A stretch of DNA of 64,000 bases from Streptomyces pyxinae (GTDB lineage: Bacteria; Actinomycetota; Actinomycetes; Streptomycetales; Streptomycetaceae), in the NCBI RefSeq assembly GCF_024756275.1, contig NZ_JANUGQ010000029.1, positions 1-64,000 on the forward strand, written 5' to 3'. The position numbers were made by a program, and so were the translations under genes. The stretch's first letter is position 1. Every line of letters starts with the position of its first letter. The notes beneath the pieces were generated by a model. That model was not told where the DNA came from. It was given only the letters and a program-made list of their open reading frames with translations, and did no database searches. Below are positions 1 through 7,544 of the stretch, one piece after another.

Positions 1-171
1 CCAACCCCCGCCCGGCAGGCGCTGGGGCGGGGGAGGACGAGGGGGCCGGGGCGGTGGCCGGGGTGGTGCGCCGGGGGCTGGTGATCGCCATGACGGGACG
101 TTGCTCCTCGGGGGATGGGGGACTCGGCCGTTCCTTCGGCGGAACGGGGGGCCGGTCGGGCCGGCGGGCGC

Positions 172-717
172 TCAGGTGCGGACGCGGCGGACCGGGATCC
201 GGGCGTGGGCACTCTCCGCGAGCATCGCCCTGTCGCCCACGAAGGCCCGCACCCGCTCCTCGGCCAGCGGCCGGCCCGGGGCGGCCTCCGGCCAGGGGCG
301 CGTCGCGCAGATCAGATAGACCGAACCGGACTCGTGCGCGGCCCGCTCCCAGTCGGACGGCACCGGGCACTGGATGCGCAGGAACGGCAGGCTGAGCACC
401 GCCCGCTCGGCCTCCACCAGCAGGGACGACGCAATCCTGGTCTCCTCGGCCAGGTCGGTGAGCCGCTCACCGAGCGACAGTCCGGCGCCCCGCAGCATCG
501 CCCGCATCGCGGTCGCGGTGGCCTCCGGTCCGTCCGGTCCGTCACCGAGCGAGTACACCAGCAGATAGGGGGTGCCCGGTTCGTCGGGGGAGGGCTCGCC
601 CGCGAACGGCATGACGGAGACGGTGCCCACCGGAGAAGTCTGCTGCCCCGGCGATTCGACGCTGGAAGAGGTCATGGCGCCGGATACTAGTGGGACGATC
701 GTGGTCTGTTCGTCCAT
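172..717 (-). CDS. DUF5949 family protein (unknown function)
   Basis: A 181-residue protein resembling the streptomycete DUF5949 family, which has no known function. The middle carries the segments I associate with the family: YLLVYSLGDGPDGPEAT near residue 50, a central LLVEAERAVLSLPFL, and CATRPWPEA near residue 140. There is no signal peptide or membrane segment, so it should be cytoplasmic. The ATG start lies about 115 bp from the divergent melC1 region, and the first 35 residues look disordered, so a later start is possible. The family name is from memory and the reading frame is secure. Confidence 0.78.
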   Translation of the reverse strand: MDEQTTIVPLVSGAMTSSSVESPGQQTSPVGTVSVMPFAGEPSPDEPGTPYLLVYSLGDGPDGPEATATAMRAMLRGAGLSLGERLTDLAEETRIASSLLVEAERAVLSLPFLRIQCPVPSDWERAAHESGSVYLICATRPWPEAAPGRPLAEERVRAFVGDRAMLAESAHARIPVRRVRT

Positions 718-758
718 GTTTCACCTATTCGGCGTAACGCTCGCTCGTATGGGTGTCC

Positions 759-787
759 CGGAACGCTTTTACGATCGGAACGCTTTT
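759..787. promoter_or_regulatory. Direct repeat upstream of melC1, possible operator
   Basis: The 12-base word CGGAACGCTTTT occurs twice, at 759-770 and 776-787, a 17-bp period, in the intergenic region between the divergent DUF5949 gene and melC1. The local sequence is much richer in T and A than its surroundings, as expected of a promoter. A role in control of the tyrosinase operon is inference. Confidence 0.35.
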
Positions 788-873
788 CCGACCGGGGCGT
801 TGAACCCGGTGAGCCACCCGGGCCGCCCCGGAGGGTGCCGCTTTCCGTATGTCAGCCAGCGCGGGAGCCGCCG

Positions 874-1416
874 ATGACGCCCAGAACGCCCTTCACCCCG
901 AGCACGTCCGGTCCGGTCCGGCGCGGTGTGCTGCGGGCGCTCTTCGCCCTGGTGGTCACCGGGCTCACCGGCGGGGCGCTCGCCCGGATCGCCGCCGCGC
1001 CCCCTACCGCCCGCCCGGAGGCCGGGGCCGGCCGTGCCGGGGCCGAAGGCGGCGGGCTCGCCGGCCGGGGCGGGTTCGACGAGATGTACCGGGGGCGCCG
1101 CATTCAGGGGCGGCCGGCGCCGGCTCGTACGTCCTACCACGGGCCGGCGTACGACGTCCTGATCGACGGCCGGCCGCTGCATCTCATGCGCTGCGCGGAC
1201 GGCGGCTATCTCAGTGTGGTGGACCACTACCGGTCCTGTCCGACCCCGCTCGACGCGGCCCGGGCGGCCGTGGACGAGCTGGGCTCCGCGCGACTGGCCC
1301 CGGCCGCCGCCGTGCACGGTGCCGGGGTGCGGGCGGCGGCCGCGGGGGACGGCGGGGTCACCGAGGAGGACGCGGAGGAGACATGGCGTACGTCCGAAAG
1401 AACCAGCGGGACCTGA
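874..1416 (+). CDS. melC1: Tyrosinase copper chaperone MelC1
   Basis: Tyrosinase cofactor of 180 residues that binds apo-tyrosinase, delivers copper and escorts it out by the Tat route. The N-terminus has a twin-arginine start (VRRGVLRALFALVV) followed by a hydrophobic stretch to about residue 45. The conserved core is FDEMYRGRRIQG near residue 68, then YDVLIDGRPLHLMRCADGG and VVDHYRSCPTPLDAAR. ATG 874 is chosen because GGGAG lies six bases upstream; an in-frame GTG at 835 lacks a site. The 3' end overlaps melC2 by 34 bases, so the two are translationally coupled. It is longer than usual MelC1 (about 145), through a low-complexity linker and an Ala/Glu-rich tail. Confidence 0.9.
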   Translation: MTPRTPFTPSTSGPVRRGVLRALFALVVTGLTGGALARIAAAPPTARPEAGAGRAGAEGGGLAGRGGFDEMYRGRRIQGRPAPARTSYHGPAYDVLIDGRPLHLMRCADGGYLSVVDHYRSCPTPLDAARAAVDELGSARLAPAAAVHGAGVRAAAAGDGGVTEEDAEETWRTSERTSGT

Positions 1417-2249
1417 CCCCGGCCGAGCGGCGGAAGTTCGTCGGCGCCGTACTGGAACTGAAGCGCGCCGGACGGTACGACGACTTCGTCCGGACGCACA
1501 TCGAGTACTACAGCGCCGACGGGGACGGCGAGCTGCGGGTCGCCCATATGGCGCCCAGCTTCTTCCCCTGGCACCGGCAGTTCCTGCTGGACTTCGAACG
1601 GGCGCTGCGGCGGGTCGACCCGACCGTCACCGTGCCGTACTGGGACTGGACCCGCGACAACACACCGGCCGCCTCGCTCTGGGGCGAGGACTTCATGGGC
1701 GGCAACGGGCGGCGCGGGGACCACCAGGTGATGACCGGTCCCTTCGCGTACGCCTCCGGGAACTGGCCGGTCACCGTCGGGGTCACCGAGGACCGTTTCC
1801 TCACCCGCGACTTCGGCCGCCCCGCCGACCCCATCGCCCTGCCGACCCGGGAGGAGCTGGACACCGCCCTGGCCGATCCGGTGTACGACTCCGAGCCCTG
1901 GAACTCCACCAGCCGCAGCGGCTTCCGCAACAAGCTGGAGGGCTGGGCGCGGGGGCGCGGCAATGAGCGCTGGCGCAATCACAACCGGGTCCATCGCTGG
2001 ATCGGCGGCCTGATGCTGGGCGGGGCCTCCGTCAACGACCCGGTCTTCTGGCTGCACCACTCCTTCGTCGACCTGCTCTGGTCCCGCTGGCAGAGCCGCC
2101 ACCCGGACGCCCAGTACCTCCCCGAGGCCCCGCCGCCGCTCGGCTCGGCGCAGCGCGGCCGGGTCGTCGCCCGCCACCAGCGGCTGCCGCCCTGGGACGT
2201 GACCCCGGCTCAGCTGGCGAGCCACACCGCGCTGTACCGGTACGCCTGA
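1383..2249 (+). CDS. melC2: Tyrosinase MelC2
   Basis: Type-3 copper monophenol monooxygenase of 288 residues that oxidises tyrosine and DOPA to quinones for melanin. Copper A ligands are His39, His55 and His64 (FFPWHRQF). Copper B ligands are His200 and His204 (HNRVHRW) and His225 or His226 (VFWLHHSFVDLLW). The YWDWTRD segment is typical. There is no signal peptide, consistent with export piggybacked on MelC1. The start overlaps the end of melC1. A strong hairpin at 2293-2325 follows the stop. Slightly longer than the usual 273 residues. Confidence 0.95.
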   Translation: MAYVRKNQRDLTPAERRKFVGAVLELKRAGRYDDFVRTHIEYYSADGDGELRVAHMAPSFFPWHRQFLLDFERALRRVDPTVTVPYWDWTRDNTPAASLWGEDFMGGNGRRGDHQVMTGPFAYASGNWPVTVGVTEDRFLTRDFGRPADPIALPTREELDTALADPVYDSEPWNSTSRSGFRNKLEGWARGRGNERWRNHNRVHRWIGGLMLGGASVNDPVFWLHHSFVDLLWSRWQSRHPDAQYLPEAPPPLGSAQRGRVVARHQRLPPWDVTPAQLASHTALYRYA

Positions 2250-2292
2250 CGCGGTGTGCGGGGCGGGGCGGTGCCCGGGAGCGCGAACGACA

Positions 2293-2325
2293 ACGGTCCC
2301 CCGGCCGGGCGGGCCGGGGGACCGT
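2293..2325. terminator. Bidirectional hairpin between melC2 and chaplin
   Basis: A perfect 14-bp stem (2293-2306 with 2312-2325) and a five-base loop lie between the convergent melC2 and the first chaplin gene. It should end transcription from both sides. Confidence 0.8.
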
Positions 2326-2343
2326 GGGGTGTCAGGAGGGCGA

Positions 2344-2619
2344 TCAGTCGCCGTAGCCGCCCTCGTGCTTCTTCTTGCCGCCGACGATGGCGCACTGGTT
2401 GCCGAAGGTCGGGTTCAGGAGGCCGATGATGTCCACGGTGTTGCCGCAGAGGTTGAGGCCGAGCTCGATCGGCACCTGGACGGCGTTGCCCGAGAGGACA
2501 CCGGGCGAGTTGGTGGCGGCGGCCGCGGCCCCCGAGTCGGCGACGGCCAGGCCGGCGCCACTCAGGGCGACAGCACCCGTGCCGGCGAGGACGACGGCAG
2601 CCTTCGCGATGCGAGACAT
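2344..2619 (-). CDS. Short chaplin (surface-active aerial coat protein) with Lys/His tail
   Basis: Secreted 91-residue amyloid-forming protein of the aerial hypha and spore surface. It has a signal peptide (MSRIAKAAVVLAG to about residue 27, cut near AVA-DS) and one chaplin domain: SPGVLSGN, VPIELGLNLCGNTVDIIG, LNPTFGNQC. The two cysteines form the disulfide usual in the family. The C-terminus continues with GGKKKHEGGYGD, an unusual charged extension. ATG 2619 is chosen because AAGGAG sits seven to eight bases upstream. Its position next to melC matches a short chaplin (chpF/chpG type) from memory, but I do not assign a letter. Confidence 0.93.
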   Translation of the reverse strand: MSRIAKAAVVLAGTGAVALSGAGLAVADSGAAAAATNSPGVLSGNAVQVPIELGLNLCGNTVDIIGLLNPTFGNQCAIVGGKKKHEGGYGD

Positions 2620-2683
2620 CAGGATCTCCTTGTACGTACGTGGAAAAGGGCCCGACCGCGCTCGCGGTCGACACTCCCCGTAC

Positions 2684-2709
2684 AACGCCGCTTCTCACGC
2701 CGGGTAACG
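2684..2709 (-). promoter_or_regulatory. Candidate ECF (BldN-like) promoter for the chaplin at 2344
   Basis: On the minus strand CGTTAC (2709-2704) is followed after 16 bases by CGTT (2687-2684), about 65 bases before the chaplin start. Comparable pairs precede the second chaplin and the first rodlin. Chaplin and rodlin genes are known targets of sigma-BldN. The match to its consensus is recalled, not computed. Confidence 0.35.
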
Positions 2710-2820
2710 GGCGCGCCGGGAGTGACCGGTGCCGCGCGCCCGATGTCGCCCGAACGGACGCGTGGAGGCGGGGGAGGGGAGGGGGATGCGGAAGGTGGGG
2801 AGTTGCTGCCGGATCGTTTC

Positions 2821-2845
2821 TGCGGTGCGGTGCGGTGCGGTGCGG
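2821..2845. repeat. TGCGG x5 microrepeat in a gene-free stretch
   Basis: Five copies of TGCGG, followed by degenerate GTGGTG-rich sequence to about 2910, lie between the first chaplin promoter and the next terminator. The rest of 2620-3001 holds only that promoter and the hairpin at 2918-2951. Confidence 0.6.
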
Positions 2846-2917
2846 GCGTGGCGTGGCTGGATGTGGTGCCGTGCGGCGTGGTGTGGCTCGGTGTGGTGCG
2901 CGGTGGTGGTGCGGGAA

Positions 2918-2951
2918 GGGCCGGTGGGAACGGGGGTGTTCCCACCGGCCC
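2918..2951 (-). terminator. Hairpin terminator of the small secreted protein gene
   Basis: A perfect 14-bp stem (2918-2931 with 2938-2951) with a six-base loop starts about 50 bases after the stop of the minus-strand gene at 3002-3250. Confidence 0.75.
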
Positions 2952-3001
2952 TCGGTGGCCGGACGACTCGGCGGCCGGGTGTGTTCCGTGGCGGGGTGCG
3001 C

Positions 3002-3250
3002 CTACTTGCCGAGCGGGAGGCCGCCGAGCAGCGGGGCGTCCTTGCCCTTCAGCCCGTCGGCGGTGCTCTTCACCTTCCGGACGATGCCGGTGTCGGCGGG
3101 GACCGTCTCGGTGAGACCGCGCTTGCCGAGGGTGTCCACCGCTCCGTTCAGGCTGGAGGGGGTGAGGCTGTCGGCGGCGAAAGCCGGGGCAGCGACCCCC
3201 AGCGCCAGTACGGAACCGGCAACGGCTGCGGCGACCTTCGTGGGGTTCAT
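3002..3250 (-). CDS. Small secreted protein of unknown function
   Basis: An 82-residue protein that I do not recognise. A clean signal peptide (MNPTKVAAAVAGSVLALGV to APAFA, cut about residue 25) leaves a 57-residue mature peptide that begins ADSLTPSSLNGAVDTLGK, is Lys/Leu/Gly-rich, has no cysteine and ends LLGGLPLGK. ATG 3250 has GGAAGG ten bases upstream. It has its own terminator and lies between two chaplin genes on the same strand, so a role at the aerial surface is a reasonable guess. It lacks the chaplin and rodlin motifs. Confidence 0.8.
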   Translation of the reverse strand: MNPTKVAAAVAGSVLALGVAAPAFAADSLTPSSLNGAVDTLGKRGLTETVPADTGIVRKVKSTADGLKGKDAPLLGGLPLGK

Positions 3251-3474
3251 GGGGGTGGGTCCTTCCTCGCAAGCGTGTGCTGTGTGCTGTGCGCTGAGTG
3301 CGACTTTCTGCGACTCGCGCCCGCAGAAGATCATTTGGCCGACCCCTGCGTGACGTTCCGTCCTCTGTAACGAGCACCGCGCGCGGGGGAAACTCGGGAG
3401 AGAGTGGGAAAACGCCGGAAACACTGAAAATGCTGAAAGTGCCGGGAAAGCCTGAAGGTGTCGAGCGCACCCTG

Positions 3475-3528
3475 TACACCGGGTACACCGGGTACACCGG
3501 GTACACCGGGTACACCGGGTACACCGGG
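3475..3528. repeat. TACACCGGG x6 perfect tandem repeat
   Basis: Six exact 9-bp units directly follow a T/A-richer promoter-like stretch. The array lies at the 3' side of a decayed regulator gene on the minus strand and is not part of an intact gene. A related repeat built on GTACACCGG lies near the third chaplin at about 23.27 kb. Confidence 0.9.
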
Positions 3529-3559
3529 CGAGCCGGATGGGCCGGAGGCCTGGCGGTGC

Positions 3560-4007
3560 CTATTCGACGGGTGTCCCGGACCGGCGCCGGGTGGCGTGGC
3601 GGGAGCCGAGCAGAGCGTGGGCCCGGGCGCTGGGGCTGCCCGGTGCCGGCCGAGCACGAACGCCGGGGTGTGCGGGAGGCCGTCCATCAGTTGGCGCAGC
3701 GACGGGCCGGCCCGCTCGGCGGCGTGGCCAGGGGACCGGTCGCCCGGGGCGGCCCCGGCCAGCCGGTGCAGATGGGCCCGGGCGTCCGGGCCGGGGCGCG
3801 GCGCCCGGCCCAGGGAGTCGAGCACCTGCGAGGTGGGATTGCGCTCGCGCCCTTGTTCCAGCCGGGTGCGGTAGTCGGCGTTGACCCCGGCCAGGACGGC
3901 GACCCCGCGCAGGCCATGACTGGCCATGACTGGCCATGCCGGCGTTTCTCCGGCCGCAGTCCGGCGCGGCGGGCGCGCAGAAACTCTCCCAGGTGGTTGG
4001 CGTCCAT
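3560..4007 (-). pseudogene. Decayed XRE/MmyB-like regulator
   Basis: Pieces of a helix-turn-helix regulator of the MmyB-like group are readable in different frames. The start is MDANHLGEFLRARRAGLRPE (ATG at 4007). The frame then breaks near 3945 and resumes as HGLRGVAVLAGVNADYRTRL, followed by EQGRERNPTSQVLDSLG, DARAHLHRLAG and PSLRQLMDGLPHTPAFVLG. Usual residues between RPE and LRREEVAVLAG are missing. A tandem TGGCCATGAC repeat (about 3912-3938) sits exactly at the break. The C-terminal ligand-binding domain is absent or scrambled below about 3600. Clearly non-functional unless sequencing errors explain it. Confidence 0.75.
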
Positions 4008-4134
4008 GCGGTCAGGCTGGGCGGCGGCCCGGTCCGGTGCCCGGGTGTGCCGCACCCAGGCTGTGGCACCCCGGGCGCCCCGGGCGAGCGGGCGGGGACG
4101 GACGCGGAGGAGGTGCCGGGGGCGGGACACGGAG

Positions 4135-4166
4135 GAGGTGCCGGCCCGGGGCGGGGCCGGCACCTC
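4135..4166 (-). terminator. Hairpin terminator of the secreted Pro-rich gene
   Basis: A 13-bp stem (4135-4147 with 4154-4166) with a GC-rich six-base loop lies 16 bases beyond the stop of the minus-strand gene at 4182-4928. Confidence 0.75.
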
Positions 4167-4181
4167 GCGGGGTGTTCCGGG

Positions 4182-4928
4182 TCAGTGGGTCTGCTGCTGG
4201 AGCACCTGGACCAGATCGATCGGCAGCCGGGAGATGATCGCGGCCTCGACGGCCTTGGCCTCGGCCGAGTTCGCCTGGGCGGCCGGGGTGACCGGCGCGG
4301 CCGGGGCGGCGGCGGGCGTCTGAGCGGTACCGGCGGCCTGGGGCTGTGTGCCGGTGGTGTGCGTCTGCGGGCCGGTGGCGGTGGTCTGCTTGCCGCTGGC
4401 GGCCGGGGTGGTGCCGGTGGTGGTGCCCGGGATCTGCGGCGTCCGGGGGATCTCGCCGGGCTGGGGGGCGGCCGGGATCTGGGGCACCGGCACGGGCCCC
4501 GGGAAGGTCCCCGTCTGGCCGGACGGCTGGGCGGCGAGGGTCTGGCCGGCCGGGGCGGGAGTGGTCGCCGGGTCCGTCTCCGCGTCCAGCAGGTCGATCA
4601 CTTCCAGCCCGGTCAGGTCGCCGACGCCGGCCAGGATCGCCTCGACCAGGTCCGACAGCTCCGACTGGAGCTGCGGCGCCGTGGCGGTGGCGTCACCCTG
4701 CTTCGCCGCGGCGACCAGCGCGTCGATCGCCTTCTGAAGATCGGCACGGGCCTGCGCCACCGAGTCCTGCTGGGGCGTGTCCGCGAGCTGCGGCGCGCGG
4801 GTGATCTCGGAGCCGTCGCGCGGTGGCGGCTGGTGGGCCGCGGCGACGGCCGCACCCGCCGTACCGAGCGAGAGAGCGGCGGCGCAGAGCGCGGCGGCCA
4901 CGGCACGACCGGGGGTCAGAAGACGCAT
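4182..4928 (-). CDS. Secreted Pro/Thr/Gln-rich protein, unknown function
   Basis: A 248-residue protein not assigned to a family. An N-terminal signal peptide (MRLLTPGRAVAAALCAAALS, cut near AVAAA-HQ at about residue 31) is followed by a helical, acidic segment at residues 55-120 (ARADLQKAIDALVAAAKQ, LSDLVEAILAGVG). Next is a long Pro/Thr/Ala/Gln-rich, probably unstructured stretch (about 120-215). A short C-terminal helix (EAKAVEAAIISRLPIDLVQ) closes it. The layout suggests a wall-spanning or surface spacer. ATG 4928 has GGAAGGACC just upstream. It sits between two chaplin genes on the same strand, so a coat-related role is possible but unproven. Confidence 0.72.
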   Translation of the reverse strand: MRLLTPGRAVAAALCAAALSLGTAGAAVAAAHQPPPRDGSEITRAPQLADTPQQDSVAQARADLQKAIDALVAAAKQGDATATAPQLQSELSDLVEAILAGVGDLTGLEVIDLLDAETDPATTPAPAGQTLAAQPSGQTGTFPGPVPVPQIPAAPQPGEIPRTPQIPGTTTGTTPAASGKQTTATGPQTHTTGTQPQAAGTAQTPAAAPAAPVTPAAQANSAEAKAVEAAIISRLPIDLVQVLQQQTH

Positions 4929-5218
4929 GGTGGTCCTTCCGGTGAGACATGGGACGTACGAGACGTCCCTTCACCGTGCGTGGCCCCGCGGCACCCCGCA
5001 ATCGCGCCCGTGACGCGCTGTCACACGGCGGACGGGTGAGCGTACCCCCGCTGACCAGTTCCGGAAGGCAGAACGAGGGATTCTTATCTGCTTTACCGCT
5101 AATACGGCAACTGAGTGGCGGAGGAGCCGGAGAGACTTCATGAGGCCGGGGGCGGGCTCCGGGTGGGGGATCCCGTCGGGCGGCCGGGAGGAGGCCCGGC
5201 AGGGTGGTGAAACGCGCC

Positions 5219-5249
5219 GGTGCGCCACCCCGTCGAGGGGTGGCGCACC
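5219..5249 (-). terminator. Hairpin terminator of the second chaplin
   Basis: A perfect 13-bp stem (5219-5231 with 5237-5249) and a five-base loop lie 22 bases after the chaplin stop at 5272. Confidence 0.8.
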
Positions 5250-5271
5250 GGTGGGTGGGGGCGAGGTGACG

Positions 5272-5511
5272 TCAGTCGTTGACGCAGACGTTGCCGAACG
5301 CCGGGTTGAGGATGCCGACGATGTCGACGGTGTTGCCGCAGATGTTCACCGGGATGTGGATCGGCAGCTGGAGGATGTTGCCGGAGAGGACGCCGGGCGA
5401 ACCGACGGCCGCGGCCTCCGCGCCGGAGTCGGCGAACGCGGCACCAGTGGCACCGACGACGGACGCGGCGACGGCGGAGGTCAGGACGACAACCTTCGCG
5501 ATACGGGACAT
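5272..5511 (-). CDS. Short chaplin
   Basis: A 79-residue secreted chaplin. The signal peptide runs MSRIAKVVVLTSAVAASVVG to about residue 27 (AFA-DS). The chaplin domain follows: SPGVLSGNILQLPIHIPVN, ICGNTVDIVGILN, PAFGNVCVND, with both disulfide cysteines. It ends exactly at the domain, like typical ChpE-ChpH proteins. ATG 5511 has GAGGAG upstream. It shares the MSRIAK start with the chaplin at 2344, suggesting recent duplication. A candidate ECF promoter and a strong terminator frame it. Confidence 0.95.
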   Translation of the reverse strand: MSRIAKVVVLTSAVAASVVGATGAAFADSGAEAAAVGSPGVLSGNILQLPIHIPVNICGNTVDIVGILNPAFGNVCVND

Positions 5512-5572
5512 GGTGAAGAACTCCTCGATCGGGGTGGCACGCGGGCCGACGTCGCCGGCTGCATGCATCAAG

Positions 5573-5599
5573 AACGGCTTCACCATTTCCGGGGTTGCG
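5573..5599 (-). promoter_or_regulatory. Candidate ECF (BldN-like) promoter for the chaplin at 5272
   Basis: CGCAAC (5599-5594, minus strand) is separated by 17 bases from CGTT (5576-5573), about 62 bases before the chaplin start. It resembles the pairs upstream of the first chaplin and first rodlin. Confidence 0.4.
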
Positions 5600-5896
5600 C
5601 CACCGAACGGGTGAACCGGGTAGCGCGGTGCTGACCGTCGATAGGGGCGGGGGCGGCGGCGCGCCCGCGCGAACAGTGCTCGAAAACAAGCGAGTTGTCG
5701 TGGTCGGGCGGGAAATGCTTGGTATCGCTCCGGTGGAGAGATAACGTTCCTGCCGTCATCTTTCCCGTTGTCATATTTCCGGTGTTCCTCCCCGTTCCCG
5801 GCGTCCCGGTGCTCCGGCGTCCCAACGTTTTCAGATCTCCCGGCGAGTTCGACGTGTTCAGCGTGTTCGGTGTTTCCGGCAGGCCCGGCGCTCCCC

Positions 5897-5976
5897 GTGC
5901 TCTCTGTGCTCTCTCCGTTCTCTGTGTTCTCTGTGCTCTCTGGGTTTTGTGTCTTCTGTGTTCTCCTCGCTCCTCA
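5897..5976. repeat. Pyrimidine-rich low-complexity tract
   Basis: Degenerate repeats of TGTGCTCTC and TGTGTTCTC form a strand-biased TC/TG tract in the 490-bp gap (5512-6004) between the divergent chaplin and the secreted protein gene. No gene is seen in this gap; it holds the chaplin promoter and presumably that of the gene at 6005. Confidence 0.6.
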
Positions 5977-6004
5977 CGGCTTCCTCACCACAGCGGAGTC
6001 CTGT

Positions 6005-7342
6005 ATGCGGAATTCAGCGGTTCGTGCCGCCCGGCGCGGTCTGATCTCCCTGCTGGCCCTCACGGCGTTCGCGACGGCGCGGCCCGCCGCCGGTGCCGCC
6101 GCCGGCGCGGGGCCGGCCGGGGAGGAGGCGGCCCGTGTTCCGTTCGCCGAGCGCTTCCGGGTGCTTCAGCACGGGGGGCTGGTACGGGCGGCGAACTCGG
6201 TGGCCGGCTGCCGTGCCGGGGCGTCGGCGTGCGCCTCGGCACGGGACGGCGGCGCCGGGGCGTCCGGCCGGACCGCCAACCAGGCGTACGACCTGGGGTA
6301 CATCGACGTGGACGACGACCCCAACACGTACAACTCCAGCCGCGCCGAGGTGCGGCTGCCCGCCGGGGCGCGGGTCACCCACGCCCGGCTCTACTGGGGC
6401 GGGAACCTGCGGGTGGGCGAGCAGAAGCCGGCCCGGGACAACGGGCGGGTGCTGATCGCCGAGCCGGGCGGCCGGTACAAGGAGGTGCTCGCCGACTCGG
6501 TGACCGGCCACCGCGCGGTCGCCGGTGCCGACGCCTACCAGGCGACGGCGGACGTCACCCGGCTGGTGCGCCAGTCCAACCCGGGGGTCTGGACGGTCGC
6601 CCAGGTGAACGCGGCGGCGGGGCGGTCGGGCACCGGTGCCTGGGGCGGCTGGACCCTGGTCGTCGCCTATGAGAAGCGGGACGAGCCGCTGCGCCGGCTG
6701 GCGCTCTGGGACGGGTTCGAGACGCTCGACCGGACGGCCGGCACGGTGGACTCCTCCGGCGGTTCCGGCGGTTCCGGCGGTTCCGGCGGGTCGGGCGGGT
6801 CGGGCGGTTCCGGCGGTGGTGGTCCGGTGACGGCGGTCCGGGAGCGCGGTCCGGTGGGCGTCACCCCGGCGGCCGGTCCGTTCGGCTCGTTCAGTGCCTT
6901 CGGCGCGCCGGACGGTCCTTCCGGCACGCCGGACGCGGCCCCCGCCGACCGGGCGCGGGACGGCGCGGAATCGCTGCGTGTCGATTTCGGGGCCCTGCGG
7001 ATCCCGGCGCGCGCGGCCGGCCGGCTCGGCGTCGTCGCGTACGACGGGGACCTCGGTACGGAGGGCGATGCGGTGACGGTCGAGACCGGCGCCGGGCACA
7101 CCGTGCTCGGGAACTCCGCGAATCCCCCGAAGGACGCGCTGAATTCCAGCATCACCGACTTCGGCACCGTACCGGCCGGCCGGTCGCCCGCTCATCGGAA
7201 CACCTTCGGCTACGACTCGGACGTGTTCGATCTGCGCGACGCGTTCCGGCGCGGGGCCGACCGGGTCGCCGTACGGATCACCGCGCGGCCGGACACGGTC
7301 TGGCTCGGCGCGCTCTTCCTCCAGGCGGATGCCGCCGACTGA
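6005..7342 (+). CDS. Secreted beta-rich surface protein with Gly-Ser linker (DUF3344-like?)
   Basis: A 445-residue exported protein. The signal peptide is MRNSAVRAARRGLISLLALTA to about residue 35. The N-terminal domain (about 60-245) has ARLYWGGNLRVG, VLADSVTGHRAVAGADAY, ADVTRLVRQSNPGVWTVAQV and GWTLVVAYEKRDEPLRRLAL, a pattern I associate with bacterial DUF3344/DUF11-like surface domains. A (Gly-Gly-Ser)n linker covers about 248-273. The C-terminal part (about 325-445) resumes beta-rich sequence such as RLGVVAYDGDLGTEGD. ATG 6005 has GGAG six bases upstream. No membrane anchor or LPXTG is seen. It precedes the polysaccharide operon on the same strand, about 200 bases away. Confidence 0.75.
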   Translation: MRNSAVRAARRGLISLLALTAFATARPAAGAAAGAGPAGEEAARVPFAERFRVLQHGGLVRAANSVAGCRAGASACASARDGGAGASGRTANQAYDLGYIDVDDDPNTYNSSRAEVRLPAGARVTHARLYWGGNLRVGEQKPARDNGRVLIAEPGGRYKEVLADSVTGHRAVAGADAYQATADVTRLVRQSNPGVWTVAQVNAAAGRSGTGAWGGWTLVVAYEKRDEPLRRLALWDGFETLDRTAGTVDSSGGSGGSGGSGGSGGSGGSGGGGPVTAVRERGPVGVTPAAGPFGSFSAFGAPDGPSGTPDAAPADRARDGAESLRVDFGALRIPARAAGRLGVVAYDGDLGTEGDAVTVETGAGHTVLGNSANPPKDALNSSITDFGTVPAGRSPAHRNTFGYDSDVFDLRDAFRRGADRVAVRITARPDTVWLGALFLQADAAD

Positions 7343-7544
7343 CCCCGCTCCGGGCGGACGCCGCCGGCCGGCTCGTCGTCAGACGGACGCCACCGGCCGA
7401 CCCCGTCGCCGGACACCGCCGGCCGGGCCCCTGGCCGACCGCGCCGGCCGGCCCGCGCCGGGCCGTCCCTCCCGTGCGGCTCCCTCCGCGCCGTCCCCTC
7501 CGCGCTGTCCCCTCCGCGCAGTTCCCTCCCAGAAAGGGTCACGC

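Noticed and set aside
3475..3528. Tandem repeat considered as a CRISPR array
   Set aside because: Units are 9 bp and contiguous with no spacers; no cas genes are present.
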